A DNA stretch of 64,000 nt from an uncultured Bacilli bacterium (GCA_934201705.1 CAKPXF010000006.1:35520-99519); one strand, 5' to 3'; positions 34,738-44,005 are shown, counted from the first letter of the stretch. The notes: generated from the sequence alone by a model not told the origin. Numbers and translations are program-made.

Positions 34738-35238
34738 CTATTGTTGTGCAGATGATAAAATTGCAAGTGCAATTAGGTAGCAAATTAAAATAGCTACTAT
34801 AGCAAAACCAAGGCCAATTAGAATTTTAAATAAAACATTTTTTGTTTTCTTCATGAAAATTAAGCTAGTCATACCTAGTAAAGCTGTAATTAATCCTCCA
34901 ATTGCCCCACCAACTATTGGAAAAATACTAACTGTACTTGGAATATTTCCCCAAATAATATCAAATATAAATGGTAGTATAGCTAAAAATATTTCAAGTG
35001 CTGAGCTTTTTGGAGACATTTGATAGTTCGTCTTGTTAATTTCAAGATTAATACCCTTAAATACATTTCCAGTTAAAATGAAATTAATTGTCTCATTATT
35101 TTCATTAATGTAAGCAAATTCATTCTTACTTACCTTAGCAAGCTCCTTGCCATTTACAAAAACCTTCATTTTTCCTGAAAGAAAACTTTCAACAACGTTT
35201 ACTTCGCCAATGTCAGGAATCATTTTTTTGTTATCCAT
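34738..35238 (-). CDS. Membrane protein of unknown function
   Basis: 166 residues, not recognised. Residues 1-75 are soluble and beta-rich (NVVESFLSGKMKVFVNGKEL, INFILTGNVFKGINLEINK); three hydrophobic segments follow at about 82-96, 103-128 and 137-162. It is flanked by a divergent psuG. No motif suggests a function. Confidence 0.55.
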   Translation of the reverse strand: MDNKKMIPDIGEVNVVESFLSGKMKVFVNGKELAKVSKNEFAYINENNETINFILTGNVFKGINLEINKTNYQMSPKSSALEIFLAILPFIFDIIWGNIPSTVSIFPIVGGAIGGLITALLGMTSLIFMKKTKNVLFKILIGLGFAIVAILICYLIALAILSSAQQ

Positions 35239-35449
35239 ATTTATATATCCTCATTTCTTTTCTATATTCTACAATATTACTTGCATTATGTAAATAGACA
35301 TATTTCATTGTTAATGTCGATTTATATTTTTAGTAAAAAAATCACACTTTAAATTTTTTTGGCATTTTTATCTAAATAAGTTGATTTTACTTTATTAAAG
35401 TATAAAAAAATGGTATATTTTAAATATAATTTAAAAGAGGTAAAAAAAT

Positions 35450-36358
35450 ATGAAAATTAAAATTAGTGATGAAGTAAAAAAAGCAATAGATAATAATTTA
35501 CCAGTTATCGCTTTAGAATCAACAATTATTTCTCATGGTATGCCATATCCTCAAAATGTAAAAACAGCTTTGGAGGTTGAACGCATAATTCGTGAAAATG
35601 GTGCTATACCTGCAACAATTGGTATTATTGATGGTGAAGCAATTATAGGTATGAGTGCAGATGAAATTGAGCAATTTGGTAAAAAAGGTGGAATTGCTAA
35701 GGTAAGTAGACGTGATTTACCAGTTGTTATGGCTCGGAAAATGTGGGGCGCTACAACAGTTTCTGCAACTATGATTTTAGCATCTCTTGCTAATATTGAA
35801 GTTTTTGTTACTGGTGGAATTGGTGGAGTACATAAAAATGCTCAACAAACATTTGATATTTCTGCTGATTTACAAGAACTTGCCAAAACTAATGTTACTG
35901 TTATTTGTGCTGGAGCTAAAGCTATTTTAGATTTACCGTTAACCCTTGAATATCTTGAAACACAAGGTGTTCCAGTTTTAGGCTATAAATCAGAAAATTT
36001 AGCTGCTTTTTATTCAACAGATAGTGGCTTAAAGCTTGACTATGCTATGAAGGATGAAAAGGAAATTGCTAGTGTTATTAAATATAAAAGAGATTTAAAG
36101 CTTAATGGTGGTGTTTTAGTATCAGTACCAATCCCACGTGAAAAAGAAATTCCAAATGAAGTAATCAATAAGTATATTGATGAAGCTATTAATGAAGCTA
36201 ACAAATTAAAGGTACATGGTAAGGATATAACTCCATTTTTATTAAAGAAAATTGTTGAAGAAACAAAGGGTGAATCTTTAAGAGCAAATATAGATTTAAT
36301 TTATAATAATGCCAAGATTGGAGCTATAATAGCTAAGGAATATAGCAAATTAAAATAA
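35450..36358 (+). CDS. psuG: Pseudouridine-5'-phosphate glycosidase
   Basis: 302 residues with the whole PsuG signature: ALESTIISHGMPYPQN near residue 22, a catalytic-Lys region in GGIAKVSRRDLP, VTGGIGGVHKNAQQTFDISADL near 122, CAGAKAILDLPLTLEYLETQG near 165. It splits pseudouridine 5'-phosphate to uracil and ribose 5-phosphate. The kinase partner PsuK is not adjacent, so the substrate kinase must be elsewhere or imported nucleotide is used. AGAGG ribosome site. Confidence 0.95.
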   Translation: MKIKISDEVKKAIDNNLPVIALESTIISHGMPYPQNVKTALEVERIIRENGAIPATIGIIDGEAIIGMSADEIEQFGKKGGIAKVSRRDLPVVMARKMWGATTVSATMILASLANIEVFVTGGIGGVHKNAQQTFDISADLQELAKTNVTVICAGAKAILDLPLTLEYLETQGVPVLGYKSENLAAFYSTDSGLKLDYAMKDEKEIASVIKYKRDLKLNGGVLVSVPIPREKEIPNEVINKYIDEAINEANKLKVHGKDITPFLLKKIVEETKGESLRANIDLIYNNAKIGAIIAKEYSKLK

Positions 36359-36382
36359 ATATTTTAGTTTGAAGGTGTAATA

Positions 36383-36652
36383 ATGGAAAAAAGAGTTGAT
36401 AGAAATCAAGATTTATATGAAAAAGTAAATAAAGAGATTGAAAACAAAGTAAAAGCACATTCAAACAGCAACTTTGATGAAACAAAAAAAACTTTAAGCT
36501 CTATTGATCCTGAATTTTTTGGAGAAAACAGCTTAAATAAGAAAGAAAAAGAACATAATAAAAGAAAAGTTCCTACTGCTCTTATTGTGTTTATTATTGT
36601 TGTTATTTTAATCATAATTTTAGCGGTGGTGATATATTGTGGAAGAAAATAA
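36383..36652 (+). CDS. Small single-span membrane protein
   Basis: 89 residues, not recognised. A charged N-terminal two thirds (many Lys, Glu, Asn) is followed by a basic patch KKEKEHNKRK and one transmembrane helix at about 67-86. This suits a tail-anchored membrane protein with a cytoplasmic head. Its last 14 bases overlap the cmk start, so it is part of the psuG-cmk-der run and translation of cmk may be coupled to it. Confidence 0.6.
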   Translation: MEKRVDRNQDLYEKVNKEIENKVKAHSNSNFDETKKTLSSIDPEFFGENSLNKKEKEHNKRKVPTALIVFIIVVILIIILAVVIYCGRK

Positions 36653-37319
36653 AAAAATTGTAATTGCTATTGATGGACCAGGAGCCGCTGGAAAATCAAC
36701 TGTTGCAAAAAGATTGGCTAAAAAGCTAAATTATACCTATATTGATACAGGAGCTATGTATCGTTGCTTAGCATTGTATGTTTTAAATAATAATATTGAT
36801 GCTTATAATAAAGATGAACTAGTAAAAGCTACTAATAAAATAAATATTTTTATGAATGAAAATGGAAATATTTATTTAGATGGTAAGGATGTAACAAATG
36901 AAATTAGAACAAATGAGATATCAAAGCTTGCTTCATTAGTTTCTTGTCCTAAGGAAGTAAGAGAATTATTTGTTATAAAGCAACGTGAGCTAGCTAACGC
37001 TTCAAAAAATGGTGTTGTTATGGATGGAAGAGATATAGGAACAATTGTTTTACCTAATGCTAATTTAAAAATTTATCAAATTGCTGATGCTAATGTTAGA
37101 GCATTAAGAAGATATAATGAAAATGTTAGTAAAGGTATTACAACTCCATATGAAACTATTTTAAAGGAAATTCAAGATAGAGATTATATGGATATGAATA
37201 AGGGCTTTGGAGCATTAAAGAAGGCAAATGATTCAATTGAACTTGATACTACTAATCTAACAATTGATGAAGCAGTATCTAAAATTTATAATAAAGTAAT
37301 AGAAATTCAAAATAAGTAA
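36639..37319 (+). CDS. cmk: Cytidylate kinase
   Basis: 226 residues: P-loop IAIDGPGAAGKSTVAKR near residue 10, YIDTGAMYRC near 33, MDGRDIGTIVLP near 129 and a LID region with RDYMDMNKGFG. It phosphorylates CMP and dCMP. The start is a GTG with GGTGGTG as ribosome site. cmk followed by der is a conserved pair in Firmicutes, usually with rpsA between; rpsA is missing here. Confidence 0.95.
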   Translation: MEENKKIVIAIDGPGAAGKSTVAKRLAKKLNYTYIDTGAMYRCLALYVLNNNIDAYNKDELVKATNKINIFMNENGNIYLDGKDVTNEIRTNEISKLASLVSCPKEVRELFVIKQRELANASKNGVVMDGRDIGTIVLPNANLKIYQIADANVRALRRYNENVSKGITTPYETILKEIQDRDYMDMNKGFGALKKANDSIELDTTNLTIDEAVSKIYNKVIEIQNK

Positions 37320-37344
37320 ATATTCTAGAAAGGAGCGATATAAT

Positions 37345-38655
37345 ATGAAAAAAGCAATTGTTGCAATTGTTGGAAAGCCAAATGTTGGAAAATCCTCACT
37401 CTTTAATAGAATAGTTGGCGAACGTAAATCAATAGTATATGATGAACCGGGAGTAACTAGAGATAGAATATATGCTAAAGCTTCATGGTTAACTCGTGAA
37501 TTTAATATTATTGATACTGGAGGAATAGAAATTGAAAATAAGCCATTCCAAGAAAATATAAGGATGCAAGCAGAAATAGCAATTGAAGAAGCTGATTTAA
37601 TTATATTTTTATGTGATGGCAGATGTGAAGTATCAAATGATGATTATTTAATTGCTAAAATGCTAAAAAAATCAAACAAGCCAGTAATAGTAGCTGTTAA
37701 TAAAATTGATGATGTATCATTGGCTCCTAATGCTTATGATTATTATAAATTAGGTTTTGATGACGATATTATTATTTGTTCAACAACTCATGGTATTGGT
37801 ATTGGTGATTTATTAGATAAGGTAATTGAAAAGCTACCTCGTATTGAAAATAATAATAATGATGAAGCTATTCATTTTTCTTTAATTGGAAGGCCAAATG
37901 TAGGAAAATCATCATTATATAATGCCATTTTAAATGAACAAAGAGTAATTGTTTCAAATATTGAAGGTACAACTAGAGATGCAATTGATACCTTATTTGT
38001 TAGAGATGGACAAGAATATGTAATAATTGATACTGCTGGCCTTAAAAAGAAAGGAAAGGATTATGAGGCTATTGATAAATATGCTGCATTAAGAGCTTTA
38101 AGTGCTATTGAAAGAAGCGATGTTGTAGTATTAGTTATTGATGGTGAAAAAGGAATATTAGAGCAAGATAGAAGTGTTGTAAGCTATGCGGTTGAAGAAG
38201 CTAAACCATTAATAATTGTTGTTAATAAATGGGACTTAGTTAATAAAGAAGAAAAAAGCATGAATGAATATATTAAGGATTTAAAGGAAAACTTTAAATT
38301 CTGTCAATATGCAACATTTTTATTTGTTAGTGCTTTAACAAAGCAAAGGGTAGGAAATATAGTTGAAGAAATAGCTAAAGTTTATAAAAATTCTAGTAAG
38401 CATATTCCAACAAGTATTATTAATGAAATAATCTTAGATGCTTATGCTTATAATTCAACGCCTGATTTTAATGGTGGAAGATTAAAAATCTATTATGCAA
38501 ATCAAGTAGCAACAAATCCACCAACTATCGTTTTATTTGTTAATGATCCAAACTTTATGCACTTTTCTTATAAAAGATATCTTGAAAATAAATTAAGAGA
38601 AAGAATCGATTTTGAAGGCACACCTATTAAATTTATTTTACGTGCTCGTGATTAA
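37345..38655 (+). CDS. der: Ribosome biogenesis GTPase Der
   Basis: 436 residues with two G domains: VGKPNVGKSSLFN (about 9), DTGGIE and NKID, then IGRPNVGKSSLYN (about 181), DTAGLKKKG and NKWD, followed by the KH-like C-terminal domain. Der is essential for 50S subunit assembly. Strong AAAGGAG ribosome site, 25 bases after cmk. Confidence 0.96.
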   Translation: MKKAIVAIVGKPNVGKSSLFNRIVGERKSIVYDEPGVTRDRIYAKASWLTREFNIIDTGGIEIENKPFQENIRMQAEIAIEEADLIIFLCDGRCEVSNDDYLIAKMLKKSNKPVIVAVNKIDDVSLAPNAYDYYKLGFDDDIIICSTTHGIGIGDLLDKVIEKLPRIENNNNDEAIHFSLIGRPNVGKSSLYNAILNEQRVIVSNIEGTTRDAIDTLFVRDGQEYVIIDTAGLKKKGKDYEAIDKYAALRALSAIERSDVVVLVIDGEKGILEQDRSVVSYAVEEAKPLIIVVNKWDLVNKEEKSMNEYIKDLKENFKFCQYATFLFVSALTKQRVGNIVEEIAKVYKNSSKHIPTSIINEIILDAYAYNSTPDFNGGRLKIYYANQVATNPPTIVLFVNDPNFMHFSYKRYLENKLRERIDFEGTPIKFILRARD

Positions 38656-38693
38656 AAAAAGTAACTACCTCATATAATATACTGGAGGTAATT

Positions 38694-38936
38694 ATGAATA
38701 ATAATTTATTTAATAAGGTTGAAAAGAAAACAAATGTAAAAAAAAATGATATTATAAATCTTGCTAAATCGATACAAAATAAGAATATGAGTGATGAAAA
38801 TAATCTTCGTGATTTAATTCATACTATTGCATCAATGGCAGGAAAAGATGTCGATAAAGATAAAGAAGATAAAATTGTAAATGCTGTTAAAAACAATCAA
38901 ATAAATGATGAAATAAAAAAAATGAACAATCAGTAA
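38694..38936 (+). CDS. SpoVIF-family small protein
   Basis: 80 residues. The pattern NLFNKVEKKTNVKKNDIINL, then AKSIQNKNMSDENNLRDLI and KEDKIVNAVKNN follows the stage VI sporulation protein F family, small proteins needed for late spore coat assembly in Bacillus. The assignment rests on remembered family features (VEKKT, DE-x-N-x-R-x-LI, KEDKIV) and is moderate. It precedes a thioredoxin gene by 11 bases. Together with yabG it suggests spore-forming ancestry. Confidence 0.65.
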   Translation: MNNNLFNKVEKKTNVKKNDIINLAKSIQNKNMSDENNLRDLIHTIASMAGKDVDKDKEDKIVNAVKNNQINDEIKKMNNQ

Positions 38937-38947
38937 AGGAGAAAAAA

Positions 38948-39262
38948 ATGCAATACATTACAAAAAAAGAAGAATTTGAACAATTAATTAAAGAAAACAA
39001 CAATGTAGTAATCGACTTTTTTGCAACATGGTGTAATCCCTGCAAAATGCTTTCACCAATTATTGAAGAAATTGCAAATGAAGTAAATAATGTTACTTTT
39101 GTTAAGGTCGATGTTGATAAGGCTCATGAGCTTTCAGAAATGTTTGGAATAATGTCTATTCCGACAGTTGTTTATATTAAAAATCAAAAAATGGCTTTAA
39201 GAGAAATGGGCTTTAAACCAAAAAGTGCAATAATGCAAAATCTAAAAACTATTTACGAATAA
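38948..39262 (+). CDS. trxA: Thioredoxin
   Basis: 104 residues, normal thioredoxin length: VIDFFATWCNPCKMLSPI holds the redox pair, followed by VKVDVDKAHEL and the cis-proline segment MSIPTVVYIK. The active site is WCNPC rather than the common WCGPC, which would shift redox potential somewhat. AAAGGAG ribosome site; a terminator follows immediately. Confidence 0.93.
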   Translation: MQYITKKEEFEQLIKENNNVVIDFFATWCNPCKMLSPIIEEIANEVNNVTFVKVDVDKAHELSEMFGIMSIPTVVYIKNQKMALREMGFKPKSAIMQNLKTIYE

Positions 39263-39273
39263 TGAAAGTCAAA

Positions 39274-39318
39274 AAAGATGCTATCCTAACATACAAAATA
39301 TAGGAAGCATCTTTTTTT
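39274..39318 (+). terminator. Terminator after thioredoxin
   Basis: AAAGATGC-xx-TCCTA pairs with TAGGA-x-GCATCTTT, followed by seven T. Confidence 0.92.
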
Positions 39319-39337
39319 GTTTTATTAGGAAATTGTA

Positions 39338-39532
39338 TTATAATGGCAGTAAAGAAAATGCTCGAAATTCATATTTACTATTAATTTCTTCACGTGAAGC
39401 AACATAATATTCTTCAAATTTTTTAAATTTAAGTATACTATTTTTATAATAATTCTTTGGCAAATTTCTTATTGTAAATGTCAATGATATTTTTAATAAA
39501 AAATAGAAACAATAGTTAAAAAAAATAGGGAA
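39338..39532 (-). pseudogene. Possible remnant coding stretch without start codon
   Basis: Minus-strand frame open from 39532 to a TAA at 39338 (64 codons) with no Met. A hydrophobic start is followed by KNYYKNSILKFKKFEEYYVA and SREEINSKYEFRAF, which look like real protein composition for this genome. It lies just downstream of the 310-aa membrane protein and could be the decayed end of a gene. Too short to identify. Confidence 0.25.
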
Positions 39533-39538
39533 TTATCC
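39510..39538 (-). terminator. Weak terminator after the 310-aa gene
   Basis: Short hairpin GGGA-TAAT-TCCC followed by TATTTTTTTT on the minus strand, directly after the stop codon. Confidence 0.5.
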
Positions 39539-40471
39539 CTAAATTTTTTCGATTTTATTATTAAATGCTGATCGTTGTTTAAATCTTATATATAGCGATG
39601 GAGCAACTAATAGTACTGAAAATACAAAATCTAATAAAAGTAGTTTTAAAGCACCAGTAGAGTTAATAATAATACTAAAGAAATGAGTTAGTATATAGGT
39701 AAAAGCTAAATCGCCATTACTTTTATAAATACTTATTGCCATACCAAAATAAAGTGATAAAATTATCGATAGAAAAGAAAATATTGAAAAAATAATCAAG
39801 TCCTTTTTTGTAAGAATAATTTTAAATTTTTTTAAAAGGAAGGTTGTAAGTAAGAAAAAACCCCAACCTGATAAAAAGGAAACATATGAAAATAGGTTAT
39901 AAAATGATAAAAGTAAGATAAATCCGCAAACAATAAGCATACTCAAAAGTGAAACTCCAATTGTTTTTAAAATAGCTTGCTTATCATTCATAGATTTTTC
40001 AATGTCAAGATGCTTTGATGTTTCAATTAGTTGATTAATACACTCATCGTGGCCTTGAATAACACTTTCATTTAATCTAATAAATGGTGAATTAGAAGGC
40101 ATTACTCTATGACAAAATGGGCAATTTTCAATTTGAGGTGCAATAAATTCATCTAATATATCTAAGCATCCATTTAGTATTGGTAAAAACACTTCGTTTA
40201 TATCGTGGCCTTCATAGATAATTAGCTCTTCATATATATTGGTTGTTAATGCTTTTTGCAAAGCTTTATAGTTCTTTTTTAATTCACTCATTCTATTTGA
40301 AATTTGTTGACCTGCTTCCTTTAAAAGCTGAGTATTAAAGGAAATAGTTACCTTAATCAATGAGTTTGCATGAACAATAGATATTACACGCTTCCTATAG
40401 ATACCATAGTGAACGTTTTTGCTGACCTTAAAGTTATTATCCTGGTAAAACTTATCTAAATTAAGAATCAT
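39539..40471 (-). CDS. Membrane protein with zinc-ribbon-like motif
   Basis: 310 residues, not recognised. The N-terminal half is soluble (about 1-165), with a helical stretch around GQQISNRMSELKKNYKALQK and a C-x-x-C...H-x-x-C group, CPFCHR and GHDEC near residues 118-142, that could bind zinc. The C-terminal half has about four hydrophobic segments (172-192, 196-212, 222-245, 262-295). It is divergent from tmk. Function unknown. Confidence 0.55.
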   Translation of the reverse strand: MILNLDKFYQDNNFKVSKNVHYGIYRKRVISIVHANSLIKVTISFNTQLLKEAGQQISNRMSELKKNYKALQKALTTNIYEELIIYEGHDINEVFLPILNGCLDILDEFIAPQIENCPFCHRVMPSNSPFIRLNESVIQGHDECINQLIETSKHLDIEKSMNDKQAILKTIGVSLLSMLIVCGFILLLSFYNLFSYVSFLSGWGFFLLTTFLLKKFKIILTKKDLIIFSIFSFLSIILSLYFGMAISIYKSNGDLAFTYILTHFFSIIINSTGALKLLLLDFVFSVLLVAPSLYIRFKQRSAFNNKIEKI

Positions 40472-40602
40472 TTACATCACCTTCTTAAAACTATTTTACT
40501 CAAAAAAAGCTATTGTAACAAGAAAATAATAATAATTATCAAAAAATCTTCATTTTTATTAAAAAAGGGTAAAAAATAAAAAATTAAATAAATAAGAGGG
40601 TT

Positions 40603-40640
40603 ACACCAATCTTTTATTTAATTAAAAGATGGTGTATAAT
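40603..40640 (+). promoter_or_regulatory. Inverted repeat abutting the tmk -10 box
   Basis: Arms ACACCA-x-TCTTTTA (40603-40616) and TAAAAGATGGTGT (40623-40635), 13 bp with one bulge, end inside the TATAAT at 40635-40640. This suits an operator for tmk. Confidence 0.45.
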
Positions 40641-40696
40641 TAATAGGCAAAGGAAGGAGCAGCAATTTTTTATTTAAGAAATTGTAAGTGAGGGAA

Positions 40697-41326
40697 ATGG
40701 GTTTATTTATTTCAATTGAAGGTCCTGATGGAAGTGGAAAGACAACAATTGCTAAAATGGTTGTTGATAAATTAAATAGTGAAGGATACAAAACCTTATA
40801 TACTAGAGAACCAGGTGGAGTTAAAATAGCTGAAAACATTAGAGATATCATTTTAGATGTTAAAAATACTAATTTAGATGCTAGATGTGAAGCTTTATTA
40901 TATGCAGCAAGTAGAAGGCAGCATTTAGTCGAAAAGGTTATTCCAGCATTAAATGACGGCTATATTGTTATTTCAGATAGATTTGTTGATTCATCATTAG
41001 CCTATCAAGGTTATGCTAGAGGGATTGGCATAGATGAGGTTTATTCAATCAACATGTTCGCTATTGATAAAGCATGGCCTGATTTAACTATTTTACTTGA
41101 TATTTCACCAAGCGTTGGCTTAAAAAGAATTATGGAAAATCGTCAAAATGAAATCAATCGTTTAGATCTTGAGGATATAAATTTCCATAATAAGGTTCAT
41201 CAAGGATATGAAATAATAAAGGAAAAATATAAGGATAGAATAACTCTTGTTGATGCTAATAAATCTGTTGATGAAGTATTTAACCAAGTATATAAGCTAG
41301 TAAAGAATAAAATAAATGGAAATTAA
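40697..41326 (+). CDS. tmk: Thymidylate kinase
   Basis: About 209 residues: MGLFISIEGPDGSGKTTIAK is the family's usual opening, with TREPGG near residue 36, the DRFVDSSLAYQG motif near 95 and a LID region. It makes dTDP from dTMP. I prefer the ATG at 40697 because it gives the family's normal N-terminus; a GTG at 40688 is also open. The GAGGG next to this ATG is only 2 bases away, and a strong GGAAGGAG at 40652-40659 is not near any start codon, so initiation is unclear. Overlaps holB by 11 bases. Confidence 0.93.
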   Translation: MGLFISIEGPDGSGKTTIAKMVVDKLNSEGYKTLYTREPGGVKIAENIRDIILDVKNTNLDARCEALLYAASRRQHLVEKVIPALNDGYIVISDRFVDSSLAYQGYARGIGIDEVYSINMFAIDKAWPDLTILLDISPSVGLKRIMENRQNEINRLDLEDINFHNKVHQGYEIIKEKYKDRITLVDANKSVDEVFNQVYKLVKNKINGN

Positions 41327-42293
41327 AAGCTACTTAAAGGAAAAACAAGAAGTTGTTTATAAAACATTAAAAAACTCATTTAAAAATAATAAAACCTCAC
41401 ATGCTTACTTAATTAGTGGTGCTAAAGGACTTCCAATCTTACAAGTGGCAATTTTTATGGCTAAAAGCTTGATTTGTAATCATAAAGATGAAGATGGCTT
41501 TGCTTGCTTAAATTGTATTCATTGCAAAAAGGTTGATGATAATTCCTATGCTGATTTAAAAATTATTAGTGGTGAACAATTAAAGACTAATGAAGTAATG
41601 TCCTTACAGGAAGAATTTAATAAGTCACCATTAGAGGATGGAAATGTTAAAGTTTATATTATTGATTTAATTGAAAGGGCGCCAATTGCTTCTTTAAATA
41701 AATTGTTAAAATTTATTGAAGAGCCATCCAGTAATATAGTGGCACTTTTTACAACAAATTCAGTTGATTCAATCTTACAAACAATAGTTTCACGATGTCA
41801 AATAATTAAACTTAAAGAGCTTTATAGTGATGATTTAGTAAATTACTTAATATCTTCAAGCTTTGCAAGAGATGATGCATATTTAATTGCTAAGGTATCA
41901 AATGATATTGAAAAAAGCGTAAATATCTTAAATGATTCTAAATATAAGGATATTAAGCAATTGCTAAAGGAATCCTTAAATTATCTTAAAGATAAAAATG
42001 ATAATTTCATTATAAATTTTCAAATAAAGGGCTTTAAGATTTTAACAACAAATGATGAATATGAGCTATTTTTAGATATGCTTGAAGCTTGTATAATGCA
42101 AGCTTTAATAAAAAAGGAAGATAATGAATATAAATTAAATTTCTTTAATGAAGAAATTTTAAAAATATCTAAAACATATAACCATTTTGATTATATGATA
42201 AACGATATTACAAATGCCAAAATTGATTTAGTATCAAATGCTAATAAAAATTTAGTGTTTGATAAACTACTCATCAATTTATTAAGGAGATGA
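41316..42293 (+). CDS. holB: DNA polymerase III subunit delta'
   Basis: 325 residues: an AAA+-type N-terminus with SHAYLISGAKGLP instead of a functional Walker A, a zinc site from CNHKDEDGFACLNCIHCK near residue 52, KVYIIDLIERAPIASLNKLL, KFIEEPSSN and the SRCQIIKL sensor region. Delta' is the stator of the clamp loader. Its position between tmk and ricT is the Bacillus order with yaaQ and yaaR missing. Confidence 0.92.
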   Translation: MEIKSYLKEKQEVVYKTLKNSFKNNKTSHAYLISGAKGLPILQVAIFMAKSLICNHKDEDGFACLNCIHCKKVDDNSYADLKIISGEQLKTNEVMSLQEEFNKSPLEDGNVKVYIIDLIERAPIASLNKLLKFIEEPSSNIVALFTTNSVDSILQTIVSRCQIIKLKELYSDDLVNYLISSSFARDDAYLIAKVSNDIEKSVNILNDSKYKDIKQLLKESLNYLKDKNDNFIINFQIKGFKILTTNDEYELFLDMLEACIMQALIKKEDNEYKLNFFNEEILKISKTYNHFDYMINDITNAKIDLVSNANKNLVFDKLLINLLRR

Positions 42294-42297
42294 GAAT

Positions 42298-43176
42298 ATG
42301 GATAATGAACAAATAAATAATGCAAATACAGAAGAAACTGTAAAAACATATAAATATGTTTATGGTGTTAGCTTTAAAAAGGCCTTACAAACATATTTCT
42401 TTGGAAGCGATGATGATAGCTTAAAAATAAATACTCCTATAGTTGTTGAAACTATTAGAGGAGTAGAGCTTGCAACTATTAAAACTACTGCTAAGAAAAT
42501 AGATGATATAAAACTAGAAACTGTTTTAAAGCCAATAATTAGAGTTGCTACTAATGAAGACATAGAAGCTTATAAGCAAGCACTTCAAAGTGCTAAGGTT
42601 GCTGAAAAAATATTTAACATTAGCGTTAATGAAGAAAAACTAGATATGCATTTAGTGTCAGCTGAATATACTCTTGATAGCACTAAGGTAATATTTACCT
42701 ATATAGCTGATGAAAGAATTGATTTTAGAGAATTATTAAAGGTTTTAGCCTCAAAGCTTCATTGCCGTATAGAATTAAAGCAAATAGGTGCAAGAGATAG
42801 AGCTAAGACTGTTGGAGGACTTGGTCCTTGTGGCCTTCCACTTTGCTGTTCAACATTTTTATCTGATTTTGAAGGTATTAGTATAAATATGGCTAAAAAT
42901 CAGTTGTTAGCTTTAAATATATCTAAGCTATCTGGTCAATGTGGAAAGCTAATCTGTTGCTTAAAGTATGAAGATACCTTATATAGTGAACTAAGGGTTG
43001 GCTTACCAAAGCTTGGCTTAAGATGTAAATACAAGGATGAAGAATACAAAATTACCTCTATGAACGTTTTATCAAAAACTATGAAACTTGAAAATAAAGA
43101 AAATTCAGTATTTATCACTTTTGATGAATACTTTAAGGAAGTAAACAATGTTCCGCCAACAAAGTTTTGTAAATAA
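42298..43176 (+). CDS. ricT: RicT/YaaT-type PSP1 domain protein
   Basis: 292 residues with the PSP1 domain. The C-rich core GLGPCGLPLCCSTFLSDFEG near residue 178 and SGQCGKLICCLKYE near 212 hold the cysteines that bind an Fe-S cluster in the Bacillus Ric complex. RicT helps RNase Y-dependent mRNA processing and affects competence, biofilm and sporulation. Partners RicA and RicF are not in the window. Good AAGGAGA ribosome site. Confidence 0.9.
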   Translation: MDNEQINNANTEETVKTYKYVYGVSFKKALQTYFFGSDDDSLKINTPIVVETIRGVELATIKTTAKKIDDIKLETVLKPIIRVATNEDIEAYKQALQSAKVAEKIFNISVNEEKLDMHLVSAEYTLDSTKVIFTYIADERIDFRELLKVLASKLHCRIELKQIGARDRAKTVGGLGPCGLPLCCSTFLSDFEGISINMAKNQLLALNISKLSGQCGKLICCLKYEDTLYSELRVGLPKLGLRCKYKDEEYKITSMNVLSKTMKLENKENSVFITFDEYFKEVNNVPPTKFCK

Positions 43177-44002
43177 TAGGCCTATTTTATATATAATAGC
43201 TACACCGATAGGTAATTTAAGTGAAATTTCACCGCGAGTAATTGAAGCTATTAATGATTCTAAATGTATCTTTTGTGAGGATACTAGAGTAAGCGGTCAA
43301 TTACTTTTGCATTTAAATATCAAAAAGGAGCTTTATAGTGCTTATGAAAATATTGAAAAGCAAAGCTCACTTAAGGTTCTTGAATATTTAAATAATAATT
43401 ATAACGTAGCTTTTATGTCAGATGCTGGCTATCCTGGTATTTCAGATCCGGGGCATATAATAATCAAAGAAGCTATTTCACATGATTTTAATGTTGTAGT
43501 TGTAAATGGTCCTAGTGCTTTAATTCATAGCTTAATAGCTAGTGGTTTAGATACAACTCACTTTTACTTCTATGGCTTTTTAAATCCAATTTCTAGTCAA
43601 AGAAAAAAAGAACTTGAAGGCTTAAAAACATTTAAGGATACAATGATTTTTTATCAATCTCCTCATAAAATAAAAGCTTGCTTAGAGGATATGTATGAAA
43701 TCTTTGGTGATAGGTATGCTTGCTTATGTCGTGAACTAACCAAGAAATTTGAAGAATTTATAAGAGGAAATATAAGTGAAATCATTCCTATTTGTGAAAC
43801 ATTAAAGGGCGAAATGGTTTTAGTAGTAAAAGGATATGAACAAATAAATAAAGAGGTAGACTTAAATAGTTTAATACCTTTAGTCGATAAATTAATCAAA
43901 GAAGGCTATTATAAAAAAGATGCAATAGTAAAAATTGCCAAAGAAAATAATGTTAATAAAAAAGAATTATACCAACTATATCATAATTTAAAAGGAGAAT
44001 AA
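43148..44002 (+). CDS. rsmI: 16S rRNA (cytidine-1402-2'-O)-methyltransferase
   Basis: 284 residues: IIATPIGNLSEISPRVIEAI near residue 17, CEDTRVSGQLLLHL near 42, FMSDAGYPGISDPGHII near 88, GPSALIHSLIASGL near 117, FYGFLNP and FYQSPHK. It methylates the ribose of C1402 in 16S rRNA. It overlaps the end of ricT by 29 bases, with AAGGA inside ricT as ribosome site. Confidence 0.95.
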   Translation: MFRQQSFVNNRPILYIIATPIGNLSEISPRVIEAINDSKCIFCEDTRVSGQLLLHLNIKKELYSAYENIEKQSSLKVLEYLNNNYNVAFMSDAGYPGISDPGHIIIKEAISHDFNVVVVNGPSALIHSLIASGLDTTHFYFYGFLNPISSQRKKELEGLKTFKDTMIFYQSPHKIKACLEDMYEIFGDRYACLCRELTKKFEEFIRGNISEIIPICETLKGEMVLVVKGYEQINKEVDLNSLIPLVDKLIKEGYYKKDAIVKIAKENNVNKKELYQLYHNLKGE

Positions 44003-44005
44003 AAT

